From assembly GCA_037380725.1 (NCBI GenBank), contig JARRRL010000065.1:1-9725 (forward strand): a stretch of DNA of 9,725 nt. The letters run 5' to 3'. Origin of the DNA: JARRRL01 sp037380725 (GTDB lineage: Bacteria > Pseudomonadota > Gammaproteobacteria > Pseudomonadales > JANQJO01). Both the position numbers and the translations under genes were made by a program. This document shows positions 1 to 8,125 of the stretch, piece after piece. Numbering within the stretch: the first letter of the stretch is position 1; each line of letters starts with the position of its first letter. Under the pieces are notes generated by a model that saw only the letters and a list, made by a program, of their open reading frames with translations, was not told the origin of the DNA and made no database searches.

Positions 1-498
1 CATAAACACAAGACCGTCCCGTCCGACATTCAATTTTTCAATAATCGCGTCCGTAAACGTCTCCCAACCTTGACCTTGATGTGAAGCCGCTTGCCCCTTC
101 ACAACGCTCAACACACTGTTCAACAGCAGCACACCTTGATCAGCCCACGACGTCAAACATCCATGGGCTCCATTGGTAACGCCAACATCGGTTTGCAATT
201 CTTTAAAAATATTCTGTAAGGACGGCGGAACCGGCACCCCTGGTTTTACGGAAAAACTCAGACCATGCGCCTGCCCAGGACCGTGATAAGGGTCTTGCCC
301 TAAAATCACGATTTTGGTCGCCTCAAACGCCGTGTGGTTCAATGCAGCAAACATGTCACCACCTGCCGGATAAACCGCTTTCCCCTGTGCCCGTTCAGAC
401 TGCAAAAACCGTCTGAGTTGCTTCATATACGGTTTCTCAAACTCATCGGCCAATTGCGCCAACCAACTGGACTCCAGTTTAATACGCCCCATACTCAT
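1..498 (-). CDS. ung: Uracil-DNA glycosylase, family 1 (3' end outside window)
   Basis: Base-excision repair enzyme that removes uracil from DNA by cleaving the N-glycosidic bond; acts in the cytoplasm. The 166 visible residues contain the water-activating motif GQDPYHGPGQAHG at residues 68-80 (catalytic Asp69, Tyr71), the uracil-stacking Phe in LSFSV (residues 80-84) and LLLN with the uracil-contacting Asn127. These match E. coli Ung (229 aa) almost position for position. The HPSPLS DNA-intercalation motif and roughly the last 60 residues lie beyond position 1. The ATG at 498 is preceded by GAGGTG at 505-510 with a 6-base gap; a second in-frame ATG two codons on (492) is possible. It is the last gene of the co-directional block, 63 bases after lysS. 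Identity is certain; only the end is missing. Confidence 0.97.
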   Translation of the reverse strand, partial: MSMGRIKLESSWLAQLADEFEKPYMKQLRRFLQSERAQGKAVYPAGGDMFAALNHTAFEATKIVILGQDPYHGPGQAHGLSFSVKPGVPVPPSLQNIFKELQTDVGVTNGAHGCLTSWADQGVLLLNSVLSVVKGQAASHQGQGWETFTDAIIEKLNVGRDGLVFM

Positions 499-504
499 GC
501 CAAG

Positions 505-510
505 CACCTC
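505..510 (-). promoter_or_regulatory. Ribosome binding site of ung
   Basis: GAGGTG on the minus strand, 6 bases before the ATG at 498. It decides in favour of the first of two closely spaced ATGs. Confidence 0.7.
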
Positions 511-521
511 TGAATTCGTGT

Positions 522-545
522 TTATACTTTTACTTATACTTATTC
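522..545. repeat. Imperfect 12-base tandem duplication in the lysS-ung spacer
   Basis: Two adjacent 12-mers, TTATACTTTTAC (522-533) and TTATACTTATTC (534-545), match at 10 of 12 positions. They fill most of the AT-rich 63-base gap between lysS and ung. No terminator hairpin is visible there. Confidence 0.6.
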
Positions 546-561
546 AGTAGCCATCCGCCCA

Positions 562-2100
562 TTACTGCTCTTTTACCGGACGCAGAAGCGGAAAAAGGAT
601 CACATCACGAATCGACGGCGAATCGGTCAAAAACATCACCAAGCGATCAATACCAATCCCTTCACCTGCCGTCGGCGGCAAGCCAAACTCCAGCGCTTGA
701 ATGTAATCCGCATCAAAGTGCATCGCTTCCAAATCACCCGCTTCTTTCTCGGCAACTTGCTCGCGGAATCGCGCCGCTTGATCATCCGGATCATTCAACT
801 CCGAAAAACCATTTGCAATTTCGCGTCCACCGAGGAAAAACTCAAAGCGATCCGTTACCTCCGGATTGCCATCCTGGCGTCGAGCCAATGGCGAAACCTC
901 TGTGGGATATTGCGTCACAAAAACCGGGCCTTTCAAACGACTTTCAACCCGTTCTTCAAACAGCTCCATGTGCAAACGTCCCAAACCCCACGTGTCTTTG
1001 ACATCAATACCACATTGCTGAGCAAACGCGCGCATTGCAGCCACGTCATCAACGCTGTCAGCCGTCAGTGTGGGCTCGTATTCAAGCAACGAATCCCGCA
1101 CCGTAATGCGCTGAAAGGATGGCTCAAAATCAAACGTTTCCCCTTGATACGTGATGCATAAGGCACCCGTCACTTGCTGAATCATTTTTCGCAACAGCGT
1201 TTCCGTAAGATCCATCAGATCTCGGTAATCCGCAAAACTGCAATAAAATTCCAACATCGTAAACTCAGGATTGTGGCGCGTCGACAAGCCTTCGTTTCGA
1301 AAATTTCGATTGATTTCGAAAACGCGCTCAAAACCACCCACCACCAATCGTTTGAGATACAACTCAGGCGCAACCCGTAAGTACAAGTCCATATCCAAGG
1401 CATTGTGATGCGTCACAAAAGGACGCGCCGCCGCTCCACCCGGGATGCCGTGCATCATGGGTGTTTCGACTTCCAAAAAACGGCGCTCGCACAAGAACTC
1501 ACGCATTATCTGTATTACCTGACTGCGCGTCTGAAACACTGATCGTGTTTGCTCATTCACAATCAAATCCACGTAACGCTGGCGGTATTTCATTTCTGTA
1601 TCCGCCAAACCATGAAATTTTTCCGGCAGAGGCCGCAAGGCTTTCACCACCAAACGCGCAGCGGTCAAATCCACATACAAATCCCCTTTGTTTGAGCGCG
1701 CTAGCACGCCCTCACCCGCCACCACATCACCCAAATCCCATTGTTTGATGGCGGTCAAGGTCTCCGCATCCAGTGTTTTTCGGTTTACGTACAATTGAAT
1801 GCGACCTGTCATGTCCTGAATGACCACAAACGCCCCGCGATTCAACAGAATACGCCCCGCCACGCCAACCGTAATCGCCTGCTCTGCCAACAGCGCTTTG
1901 TCTGTGGTGGCATGCGTATTTTGTAAATCTCCGGCCCAGTCCGAGCGACGCACATCATTGGGGTAGGCTTGCCCCTGTTCACGCAACTGCGCTAATTTTT
2001 TTCGACGCTGCGCCACCAAGCGATTGGTCTCTTCTCTTGCACCGGCTTCTTCGCTAGCTTCGTCGTCCACCGCAGAAAACGGCTCTGGTGTATCACTCAT
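562..2100 (-). CDS. lysS: Lysyl-tRNA synthetase, class II
   Basis: Charges tRNA-Lys with lysine using ATP; cytoplasmic class IIb enzyme. At 512 aa it is close to E. coli LysS (505). It has an N-terminal OB-fold anticodon-binding domain (about residues 75-155, with FVVIQDMTGRIQLYV), then the catalytic domain: ALRPLPEKFHGL, IPGGAAARPF, class II motif 2 with RNFRNEG and RHNPEF (about 265-280), and motif 3 GIGIDR with the C-terminal IRDVILFPLLRP. The open frame extends 17 codons further up to 2151, but that stretch does not resemble the family. The ATG at 2100 has AGGGG at 2111-2115 (10-base gap), so it was chosen. Oddity: the loop after VAGR in the OB fold is about four residues shorter than in E. 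coli. It lies 109 bases after prfB, the neighbour it also has in E. coli. Confidence 0.97.
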   Translation of the reverse strand: MSDTPEPFSAVDDEASEEAGAREETNRLVAQRRKKLAQLREQGQAYPNDVRRSDWAGDLQNTHATTDKALLAEQAITVGVAGRILLNRGAFVVIQDMTGRIQLYVNRKTLDAETLTAIKQWDLGDVVAGEGVLARSNKGDLYVDLTAARLVVKALRPLPEKFHGLADTEMKYRQRYVDLIVNEQTRSVFQTRSQVIQIMREFLCERRFLEVETPMMHGIPGGAAARPFVTHHNALDMDLYLRVAPELYLKRLVVGGFERVFEINRNFRNEGLSTRHNPEFTMLEFYCSFADYRDLMDLTETLLRKMIQQVTGALCITYQGETFDFEPSFQRITVRDSLLEYEPTLTADSVDDVAAMRAFAQQCGIDVKDTWGLGRLHMELFEERVESRLKGPVFVTQYPTEVSPLARRQDGNPEVTDRFEFFLGGREIANGFSELNDPDDQAARFREQVAEKEAGDLEAMHFDADYIQALEFGLPPTAGEGIGIDRLVMFLTDSPSIRDVILFPLLRPVKEQ

Positions 2101-2148
2101 CCTATTTAAACCCCTGTCATCACCACGCCGACAAGTCACGACCCGCCG

Positions 2149-2162
2149 CATGATGCATCATG
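2149..2162. repeat. 14-base perfect palindrome upstream of lysS
   Basis: CATGATGCATCATG is perfectly self-complementary and lies about 50 bases before the lysS start codon, in the 109-base prfB-lysS spacer. On the minus strand it overlaps TATCAT (2160-2165), one base off a -10 box, but I see no good -35 at the right distance. It could be an operator or chance. Confidence 0.4.
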
Positions 2163-2209
2163 ATAACGATTAACCGTGCATTGAACTTGCCCTTGTAGCT
2201 GCTCCGCGA

Positions 2210-3305
2210 TCAGAGTCCCGATTTGAGACTCGCTTCCAAAAAAGCGGACAAATCTCCATCCAATACAGCATCCGGATTCGTGTTTTCAACGTGCGTACGC
2301 AGATCTTTCACTCGAGATTGATCCAGTACGTACGAGCGAATTTGACTGCCCCAGCCAATATCCGATTTACTGTCTTCAAGCAATTGTTTCTCGGCGTTCT
2401 GTTCTTGCAAGGCCAATTCATACAATTTGGCTTTCAATTGTTTCATCGCCTGATCTTTATTTTTATGCTGCGACCGATCATTCTGACATTGCACCACAAT
2501 ATTGGAGGGTAAATGCGTAATGCGAACCGCCGAATCGGTTCGGTTCACGTGCTGCCCCCCTGCGCCACTGGCTCGATACGTATCGATGCGCAAATCCGCC
2601 GGATTGATGTCAACGTCGATGGTGTCATCCACCTCAGGCGACACAAAAACCGACGCAAACGACGTATGACGACGATTTCCCGAATCAAAAGGTGATTTAC
2701 GCACCAACCGATGCACACCCGTTTCCGTCCGCAACCATCCGTATCCATACTCACCTTCGATGCGAATCGTAGCGCTCTTCAAACCCGCCACTTCACCCGG
2801 GGAGGCCTCCACCAGTTCAACGTTAAAACCCGCTTTCTCCCCCCAGCGCAAATACATGCGCAACAACATTTCAGCCCAATCCTGCGCTTCCGTGCCGCCC
2901 GATCCGGCTTGAATATCTAAGTACGCGTTATGGGAATCCATGTCACCTTTAAACATGCGACGAAATTCCAAGTGCCCCAACTGCTCTTCCAACTCGTCCA
3001 ACTGCGGCTCAACTTCTGCGTACGTCTCAACGTCGCCTTCCTCTACCGCCAATTCCAGCAGCAATTCGACGTCATCCAAACCCTCCCTTATCGCCAGCAA
3101 CGTTGTCACCGTCACGTCTAAGGTCGCACGTTCGCGCCCCAAAGACTGTGCTCGGTCGGGATCATTCCACAAATCGGGATCTTCAAGCTCTCGCGTTACT
3201 TCCTCCAATCGCTCCTGCTTCAGATCGAAGTCAAAGAAACCCCCTCAGGGCATCCAAACGGCCCTTAAGATCTTTAATACGTGCTTGCAAGGCGGTGACT
3301 TCCAC
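2210..3305 (-). CDS. prfB: Peptide chain release factor 2, with programmed +1 frameshift
   Basis: Recognises UGA and UAA stop codons in the ribosomal A site and triggers peptide release. The product is join 3305-3234 and 3232-2210, 364 aa after a +1 shift, against 365 in E. coli. Codon 25 of the zero frame is an in-frame TGA (3231-3233) preceded by AGGGGG TTT CTT, the classical slip site, so this is not a pseudogene. The stop-codon anticodon mimic SPF is at residues 204-206 and the catalytic GGQ loop at 249-251 (GAGGQHVN), followed by SQHKNKDQA. The start is GTG at 3305, with AAGGAG 8 bases upstream; this yields an N-terminus resembling E. coli RF2 (RIKDLKGRLDALRGFL). An in-frame ATG at 3326-3324 lies upstream of that RBS and fits less well. 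Autoregulated: low RF2 favours frameshifting and so more RF2. Confidence 0.97.
3230..3245 (-). promoter_or_regulatory. RF2 +1 programmed frameshift site
   Basis: On the minus strand the order is internal Shine-Dalgarno-like AGGGGG (3240-3245), TTT, slippery CTT (3234-3236), TGA stop (3231-3233), then C (3230). Spacing is identical to the E. coli prfB site as I recall it. The peptidyl-tRNA on CUU slips to UUU and the next codon becomes GAC, joining LRGFL to DFDLKQERLEE. UGA followed by C is a poor termination context, as expected. Confidence 0.95.
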
Positions 3306-3313
3306 AACACATT

Positions 3314-3319
3314 CTCCTT
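3314..3319 (-). promoter_or_regulatory. Ribosome binding site of prfB
   Basis: AAGGAG on the minus strand, 8 bases before GTG at 3305. It decides the GTG start over the ATG that lies upstream of this site. Confidence 0.75.
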
Positions 3320-3328
3320 GGTGCATGA

Positions 3329-3400
3329 CTGTTTAATGTTACTGTTATAGTTACCGATATTAGCTACCGATATTAGTTACCGAGCTGTTTAACGTTACTG
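3329..3400. repeat. Nested short repeats in the recJ-prfB spacer
   Basis: A 16-mer, CTGTTTAATGTTACTG (3329-3344), recurs at 3385-3400 as CTGTTTAACGTTACTG (15 of 16 identical). Between and overlapping them runs a degenerate array of 12-13-base units: TTACTGTTATAG (3339), TTACCGATATTAG (3351), CTACCGATATTAG (3364) and TTACCGAG (3377). The 3385-3400 copy includes the recJ stop codon. The whole 89-base spacer consists largely of these repeats. Confidence 0.7.
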
Positions 3401-5188
3401 ATGAGACGGTTCCGCATAGACAATCATCAACTGTACCGTACTCACGCCACGGAAATGGTTTTCTGACAATCGATAAACCACACGAACCCATTCCGCGTGA
3501 AACGGCCAATAATCAACCGCATTAAACGCGATACCTTCAAACGTTTGCAATGATCCAGGCATTTGCACCGTTACTTTAACGTGTTTATCACCCAGCACGC
3601 GATGCTGACAAACCTTAAATACATTATCAAACTGTGGCTCTTCAAACTGCTGACCCCACGGAATGTGCGCCACCAGGGTATTGGCCAAAGCGAGTGTCAC
3701 ATCCCCCGCATCCAACGGTCCATCCGTCAGCACCTGCTCCACCAGCGTCTCGACATCGAAATGATGCGCCGCGCGGGTCGCAAAAGCCGTGCGAAACGTC
3801 TCCAGCGACGCTTTACGCAACGTCAGTCCCGCCGCCATAGCATGACCACCAAATTTCGTGATCAAACCAGGATTCAGCGCATCGATCTCCGCCAACACAT
3901 CGCGCAAGTGCACGCCAGGAATAGAACGCGCGGAGCCCTTCACACTGTCTTCACTGGCCTCCGCAAACACCACAACCGGACGATGATACCGTTCTTTAAC
4001 GCGCGCCGCTAAAATGCCAATGACGCCCTGATGCCACGACGGATCATAAAGACAAATACCCGCTGGTGCCGACGACGCAGAAAACACCACGTCATTTAAG
4101 GCCGCCAACGCTTCAGCCTGCATCGAAGCTTCGATGTCCTTGCGTTCACGATTCAGTTGATCCAGTTCAGCCGCATAGGCGCGAGCGGTCGTTTCATCTT
4201 TCGCCAACAAGCACTCAATACCGTGACTCATATCATCCAAACGACCCGCCGCATTCAAGCGCGGTGCCACCGCAAACGCCAAATCACTGCTCACCGCGCG
4301 CGATAACTCCCGTTTTCCAACCCCCATTAACGCCGCGATACCCGGACGAACCTGGCCCGCTCGAATCCGTCTTAAACCTTGCTGCACGAGAATACGATTA
4401 TTGCGATCCAACGGCACCAAATCCGCAATGGTGCCCAAAGCCACCAAATCCAACAACGACGCAAAATGCGGTTTTTTCAAACCGCATTGCGTAAACCAAT
4501 CTCGTTTAGCCAAAGTCGCACGCAGAGCAGTCATTACGTAAAACACAACGCCCACGCCCGCCAACGCTTTACTGGGAAATGCGCATCCCTGTTGGTTGGG
4601 ATTCACAATCGCGGCAGCAGCGGGCAATTGCTCACCCGGAAGATGGTGGTCCGTTATCACGACCGGAATACCAAGACGCGTTGCCGCTTCAACGCCATCG
4701 ACGCTACTGATGCCATTGTCCACCGTCATCAATACTTCAGCACCACGTTCTGCCGCCACCGCAACGATCTCAGGTGTTAAACCATACCCGTACTCAAATC
4801 GATTGGGCACCAAATAATCCACCGATGGCGCGCCCATCATGTGGAAAGCTTCCATAGCCAGCGCGGTACTGGTGGCACCATCCGCATCAAAATCACCAAT
4901 AATGGTTAAACGCCGACCCGTCATAACCACGTCTGCTAGTATCGCCGTCGCGCGCGCCAAACCCGCTTGGGTCGGTCGATGCAACGCGTCCAACTCATGC
5001 CCAATGTCTTCAGCATGCTGGATACCGCGAACGGCCAATACGCGAGCCAACACGGGATTCAAATCTTGCAGAGCAGTCGGCATCCGCTTAGGCATCACAC
5101 GGCGCACGATTTCACGCCGTCTCGTCGCACCACGACCCTCAGCCCTATCCGCCACTGCACATTCAGTGTTACTGGCTGAACCACCCAT
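3395..5188 (-). CDS. recJ: Single-stranded-DNA-specific 5'-3' exonuclease RecJ
   Basis: Degrades single-stranded DNA 5' to 3' in RecF-pathway recombination, mismatch repair and base excision repair; needs Mn/Mg. At 597 aa it compares with 577 in E. coli. DHH-family motifs are all present: GDFDADGATST (98-108), TVDNGISS (155-162), TDHHLPG (179-185), LDLVALGTIADLVPL (246-260) and ARLNAAGRLDD-like text at 309-319, followed by the DHHA1 glycine-rich motif GGHAMAAGL (447-455) and a C-terminal OB-like region. The ATG at 5188 has AAGGAAG at 5194-5200. The N-terminus is about 15-20 residues longer than in E. coli, and the extra part is low in hydrophobics. It ends TAA 89 bases before prfB and starts 116 bases after thrC, in the familiar recJ-prfB-lysS order. 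Confidence 0.97.
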   Translation of the reverse strand: MGGSASNTECAVADRAEGRGATRRREIVRRVMPKRMPTALQDLNPVLARVLAVRGIQHAEDIGHELDALHRPTQAGLARATAILADVVMTGRRLTIIGDFDADGATSTALAMEAFHMMGAPSVDYLVPNRFEYGYGLTPEIVAVAAERGAEVLMTVDNGISSVDGVEAATRLGIPVVITDHHLPGEQLPAAAAIVNPNQQGCAFPSKALAGVGVVFYVMTALRATLAKRDWFTQCGLKKPHFASLLDLVALGTIADLVPLDRNNRILVQQGLRRIRAGQVRPGIAALMGVGKRELSRAVSSDLAFAVAPRLNAAGRLDDMSHGIECLLAKDETTARAYAAELDQLNRERKDIEASMQAEALAALNDVVFSASSAPAGICLYDPSWHQGVIGILAARVKERYHRPVVVFAEASEDSVKGSARSIPGVHLRDVLAEIDALNPGLITKFGGHAMAAGLTLRKASLETFRTAFATRAAHHFDVETLVEQVLTDGPLDAGDVTLALANTLVAHIPWGQQFEEPQFDNVFKVCQHRVLGDKHVKVTVQMPGSLQTFEGIAFNAVDYWPFHAEWVRVVYRLSENHFRGVSTVQLMIVYAEPSHQ

Positions 5189-5193
5189 TTTTA

Positions 5194-5200
5194 CTTCCTT
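5194..5200 (-). promoter_or_regulatory. Ribosome binding site of recJ
   Basis: AAGGAAG on the minus strand, 5 bases before the ATG at 5188; supports the longest open frame as the real start. Confidence 0.75.
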
Positions 5201-5227
5201 GCTCTGACTGACTTGCCCTGACTGACT
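5200..5227. repeat. 14-base tandem duplication upstream of recJ
   Basis: TGCTCTGACTGACT (5200-5213) is followed directly by TGCCCTGACTGACT (5214-5227), one mismatch. Each unit contains the smaller repeat CTGACTGACT. The array abuts the recJ ribosome binding site in the 116-base thrC-recJ spacer. No terminator is evident in that spacer. Confidence 0.75.
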
Positions 5228-5304
5228 CTAGGTTACCCGCCTCTCGGTCATCCCCGCGCACAATCTCTGTGTGTAAACTGCCCTTCACCAGCAAACAGCA
5301 CCGG

Positions 5305-6381
5305 TTACGGCATATGCTGCACAATCGCTCGCTCAACCGCACCACGTTCCGCGTCCACCGTTTGCACCGGGACCGACTGACATTGTTGAATGGCAATATC
5401 GGGATCTTTCAGACCATTTCCCGTAAGCGTACACACCAAACGGCTGCCTTCTGGGATTTTACCTTGCGCAATATCTCGTAGCGCACCCGCAATGGAACAC
5501 GCCGACGCGGGCTCACAAAAAATACCTTCCAGCGACGCCAGTTGTCGCTGCGCCGCGAGTATTTGGTCGTCCGTCAATTGATCAAACCACCCGCCTGAAT
5601 CCTGCTGCGCAGCAAGCGCTTTATCCCAAGACTGGGGTGCACCGATTCGAATTGCCGTCGCTACAGTTTCTGGCGCTTCAATCGGGTGTCCATGCACAAA
5701 AGGCGCAGCGCCTTCAGCCTGATAACCCAGCATTTTAGGTCTCGCATTGGTCCGACCATGACGATAGAACTCATCGTAGCCCATCCAATAGGCCGAGATG
5801 TTCCCCGCATTACCAACCGGTAAACAGTGGTAATCCGGCACACAACCTAAGGCCTCAACAATTTCAAACGCCGCTGTTTTCTGCCCTTGCAAGCGATAAG
5901 GATTAATTGAATTCACGATGGTAACCGGTATTTGCTCAGCGACTTGACGAACCAAGGCCAAACCCTGATCAAAGTTTCCTCGAATTTGCAATACCACCGC
6001 ACCGTACATCAACGCCTGCGCGAGTTTACCCATGGCAATTTTGCCTTCCGGGATCACCACAAACGCCGTCATTCCCGCGCGCGCCGCATACGCGGCGGCG
6101 GCGGCCGACGTATTACCCGTAGAAGCGCAAATGATCGCCGAGCTCCCCGCTTCAGCTGCTTTCGTTACCGCTACCGTCATGCCGCGATCTTTGAATGAAC
6201 CGGTGGGATTTAAGCCTTCATACTTCGCGTAAATTTCCACGTCTTTACCGGTTTTTTCCACCAAACGACGCAAGCGAATTAACGGTGTATTGCCTTCTCC
6301 AAGCGAAATCACTGACGTATTTTCATGCACCGGCAAATAGTCACGGTATTTATTAATTAAACCTGTGTAACGATCACCCAT
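5305..6381 (-). CDS. thrC: Threonine synthase
   Basis: PLP-dependent enzyme making threonine from O-phospho-homoserine, the last step of the pathway begun by the adjacent hom. 358 aa, the short form of the family. Visible: LGEGNTPLIRL (about 27-37), NPTGSFKDRGM with PLP-binding Lys64, CASTGNTSAAAAAYAARAG (about 85-103), phosphate-binding GNAGN (190-194) and LTGNGLKD near the C-terminus. The ATG at 6381 gives MGDRYTGLINKYRDYLP, a typical N-terminus; GAGGAG at 6394-6399 lies 12 bases upstream, a little far. An in-frame TTG at 6405 would add eight residues but places that GAGGAG inside the gene. The hom stop is 34 bases upstream, so the two are almost surely co-transcribed. Confidence 0.95.
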   Translation of the reverse strand: MGDRYTGLINKYRDYLPVHENTSVISLGEGNTPLIRLRRLVEKTGKDVEIYAKYEGLNPTGSFKDRGMTVAVTKAAEAGSSAIICASTGNTSAAAAAYAARAGMTAFVVIPEGKIAMGKLAQALMYGAVVLQIRGNFDQGLALVRQVAEQIPVTIVNSINPYRLQGQKTAAFEIVEALGCVPDYHCLPVGNAGNISAYWMGYDEFYRHGRTNARPKMLGYQAEGAAPFVHGHPIEAPETVATAIRIGAPQSWDKALAAQQDSGGWFDQLTDDQILAAQRQLASLEGIFCEPASACSIAGALRDIAQGKIPEGSRLVCTLTGNGLKDPDIAIQQCQSVPVQTVDAERGAVERAIVQHMP

Positions 6382-6415
6382 GAGACAAACGCGCTCCTCA
6401 GCCAATTAATCCGTT

Positions 6416-7720
6416 TCATAAACTTAATACCCGCAATTTGGTGACGGGTGCCCCGATTTCAGGTAGTGCTTCAATCCGAGCAATGACCCGATTGATCACA
6501 GCCTCAGTCACCGCTTGCGTTAACAATACGATTGAGACCAAGTCAGTCTGTTCGTGTACCGGTTTTTGTATTGCCGCATCAATACTGACGCCGTCCTCAC
6601 CCAGCATCTCCGTAATGTGTGCCAACACAGCCGGCTTATCACGGACTTGAAAGCGCAAGTAAAACGCGCTACAAACCGCATCAATCGACACCATTTGAAT
6701 CGGTTTCGCATCCTGAAAAGCTAATGGCGGCACCGTTTGTTCAATCGCCAATCCTGAATGGCGAGCCACTTCAATCACATCAGCAACCACTGAAGAAGCC
6801 GTAGCCATTCCGCCAGCTCCAGCGCCATAATATAAAGATGAACCCACCGCATCACCCTGCACCATCACGGCATTCATCACCCCATTCACATTCGCCAACA
6901 ACGCGTCACAGGGAATTAATGTGGGGTGCACACGCATCTCTATACCCGCCTCAGATTGACGCGCCAACGCGACGTGTTTCACCCGATAACCTAAACGGTG
7001 TGCGTACTCCAAGTCTTCAGACTGTAAAGCCGTAATGCCCTCCACATACACATCGCGGTAAGACAGCGGAACGCCAAACGACATGGATGCCAAAATCGTC
7101 AGCTTATGAGCCGCATCAATGCCTTCTATATCAAAAGTGGGGTCCGCTTCCGCGTAACCAGCGGCTTGCGCTTCAAGCAGCACATCCGAAAAGGTTCGAC
7201 CGCTCGCCATCTCCGTCAGTATGTAATTGGCTGTGCCATTAATAATGCCCGCCACCCACTCAATTTGATTCGCGGACAAGCCTTCGCGCAAAGCTTTTAG
7301 AATAGGTATCCCCCCAGCCACAGCCGCCTCAAACAACAAAGGCACGCCGACCTGTCGGGCTTGCGCGATCAATGGCGACCCAGCCTCCGCAATAAGCGCT
7401 TTATTGGCGGTTACAACCGGTTTGCCATTCGCCAACGCGATCTCAATCCAATCGCGTGCGGTGGTGACCCCGCCCATCAACTCTATACACACATCCACCT
7501 CAGGGTCACGCGCCACTTCAAACACATCTTGACTGACCTTAATACCCTGCTCAGCCAAGTCAGGCGCACCACGACGAGCCCCAACGTGTGTCACCAGCAA
7601 ATGAATTCCAGAGCGACGGGCAATCACATCAGCATTCCGCGCCAACACCGTGACCACACTTTTACCAACCGTACCGTAGCCCGCTAGTCCAACACGTACT
7701 TCCTTCACATTATCCCCCAC
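6416..7720 (-). CDS. hom: Homoserine dehydrogenase with C-terminal ACT domain
   Basis: NAD(P)H-dependent reduction of aspartate semialdehyde to homoserine, the branch point to threonine and methionine. 434 aa, monofunctional (no aspartokinase fused). Rossmann motif GLAGYGTVGKS (11-21), TANKALIAEAG with catalytic Lys107 (104-114), NGTANYILTEM (161-171), GYAEADPTFDIEGIDAAHKL with catalytic Lys206 (188-207), and an ACT domain from about 352 (YLRFQVRDKPAVLAHITEML), which in this family usually binds threonine for feedback inhibition. The start is GTG at 7720 with GGTGA at 7727-7731. A second GTG at 7708 would give MKEVRVGLAGYGTVG, close to E. coli-like N-termini, and cannot be excluded. First gene of the block and of the likely hom-thrC operon. 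Confidence 0.96.
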   Translation of the reverse strand: MGDNVKEVRVGLAGYGTVGKSVVTVLARNADVIARRSGIHLLVTHVGARRGAPDLAEQGIKVSQDVFEVARDPEVDVCIELMGGVTTARDWIEIALANGKPVVTANKALIAEAGSPLIAQARQVGVPLLFEAAVAGGIPILKALREGLSANQIEWVAGIINGTANYILTEMASGRTFSDVLLEAQAAGYAEADPTFDIEGIDAAHKLTILASMSFGVPLSYRDVYVEGITALQSEDLEYAHRLGYRVKHVALARQSEAGIEMRVHPTLIPCDALLANVNGVMNAVMVQGDAVGSSLYYGAGAGGMATASSVVADVIEVARHSGLAIEQTVPPLAFQDAKPIQMVSIDAVCSAFYLRFQVRDKPAVLAHITEMLGEDGVSIDAAIQKPVHEQTDLVSIVLLTQAVTEAVINRVIARIEALPEIGAPVTKLRVLSL

Positions 7721-7757
7721 TCTTACTCACCGGTGATATTAAGACAAAAAGCGCTCT

Positions 7758-7786
7758 ATTCTAACCGTTGGCCAGTCAGATCTCCA
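7758..7786 (-). promoter_or_regulatory. Possible sigma-70 promoter of hom-thrC
   Basis: On the minus strand TGGAGA (7781-7786) and TAGAAT (7758-7763) are separated by exactly 17 bases. They match TTGACA at 4 of 6 and TATAAT at 5 of 6. Transcription would start near 7751, leaving a leader of about 30 bases. No threonine-rich leader peptide or attenuator is visible, so repression by attenuation is not supported here. Confidence 0.4.
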
Positions 7787-7959
7787 CATTAGGGTTAAGG
7801 GCCTCACGCAGGCCAAAAAATACGCTTTCGTATGCAGTGTATGCGGCTGAACTGAGACCAGAACTGAACTTAATTTTTCGCAGCGGTTCCTGTTGGGTTT
7901 ATCATGCTGAGATTATCCTGCTATAGGATCTAGTTTTGTATGGTGAGAGGCACTTGAGC

Positions 7960-8097
7960 ATGACAGAAACAGCCCCTTTTTCAGCGGCCTGTGAAAGGAA
8001 TAAAGGCTCAGCACGCCGTCCTTGTTTTGCACAAGTTGCGCAAGCCTACACGCAATTAACGTGGCAAACCAGCGATCAAGCGCATACAAGCGCATAG
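7960..8097 (+). CDS. Possible 45-residue small protein, doubtful
   Basis: The only plus-strand reading I consider at all. ATG at 7960 is preceded by GAGAGG at 7945-7950 with a 9-base gap, and the frame ends in two consecutive TAG codons. The 45 residues (starting MTETAPFSAACERNKGSARR) have two cysteines, no membrane segment and no family I recognise. Near its end it contains the perfect 10-base tandem duplication at 8077-8096, which is out of step with codons. It runs opposite to all neighbours. Most likely chance; listed because the start context is reasonable. Confidence 0.15.
   Translation: MTETAPFSAACERNKGSARRPCFAQVAQAYTQLTWQTSDQAHTSA
8077..8096. repeat. 10-base perfect tandem duplication
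   Basis: CAAGCGCATA occurs twice back to back (8077-8086 and 8087-8096), in the gap upstream of hom. Confidence 0.65.
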
Positions 8098-8125
8098 TAG
8101 TCATCATCGCACAATGCCAAAATGT

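Noticed and set aside
697..1161. 154-codon plus-strand frame opposite lysS
   Set aside because: Shadow of the strongly conserved lysS; no ribosome site or recognisable family.
2101..2151. 17-codon N-terminal extension of lysS
   Set aside because: Arginine-rich sequence unlike LysRS N-termini; the ATG at 2100 has a better context and gives the usual length.
3231..3233. In-frame TGA near the start of prfB as a sign of a pseudogene
   Set aside because: It sits in the exact RF2 frameshift context and the downstream protein is intact with SPF and GGQ motifs.
4066..4494. 142-codon plus-strand frame opposite recJ
   Set aside because: Proline- and serine-rich composition typical of an antisense shadow; recJ motifs are on the other strand.
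7800..7820. GGCCT/AGGCC hairpin followed by A6 as a terminator
   Set aside because: The A-run is on the wrong side for either direction: no T-run follows the hairpin on the plus or the minus strand.
7913..8107. 64-codon minus-strand frame upstream of hom
   Set aside because: No ribosome binding site before its start and no recognisable family; it spans the 10-base tandem duplication and the gap seems non-coding.
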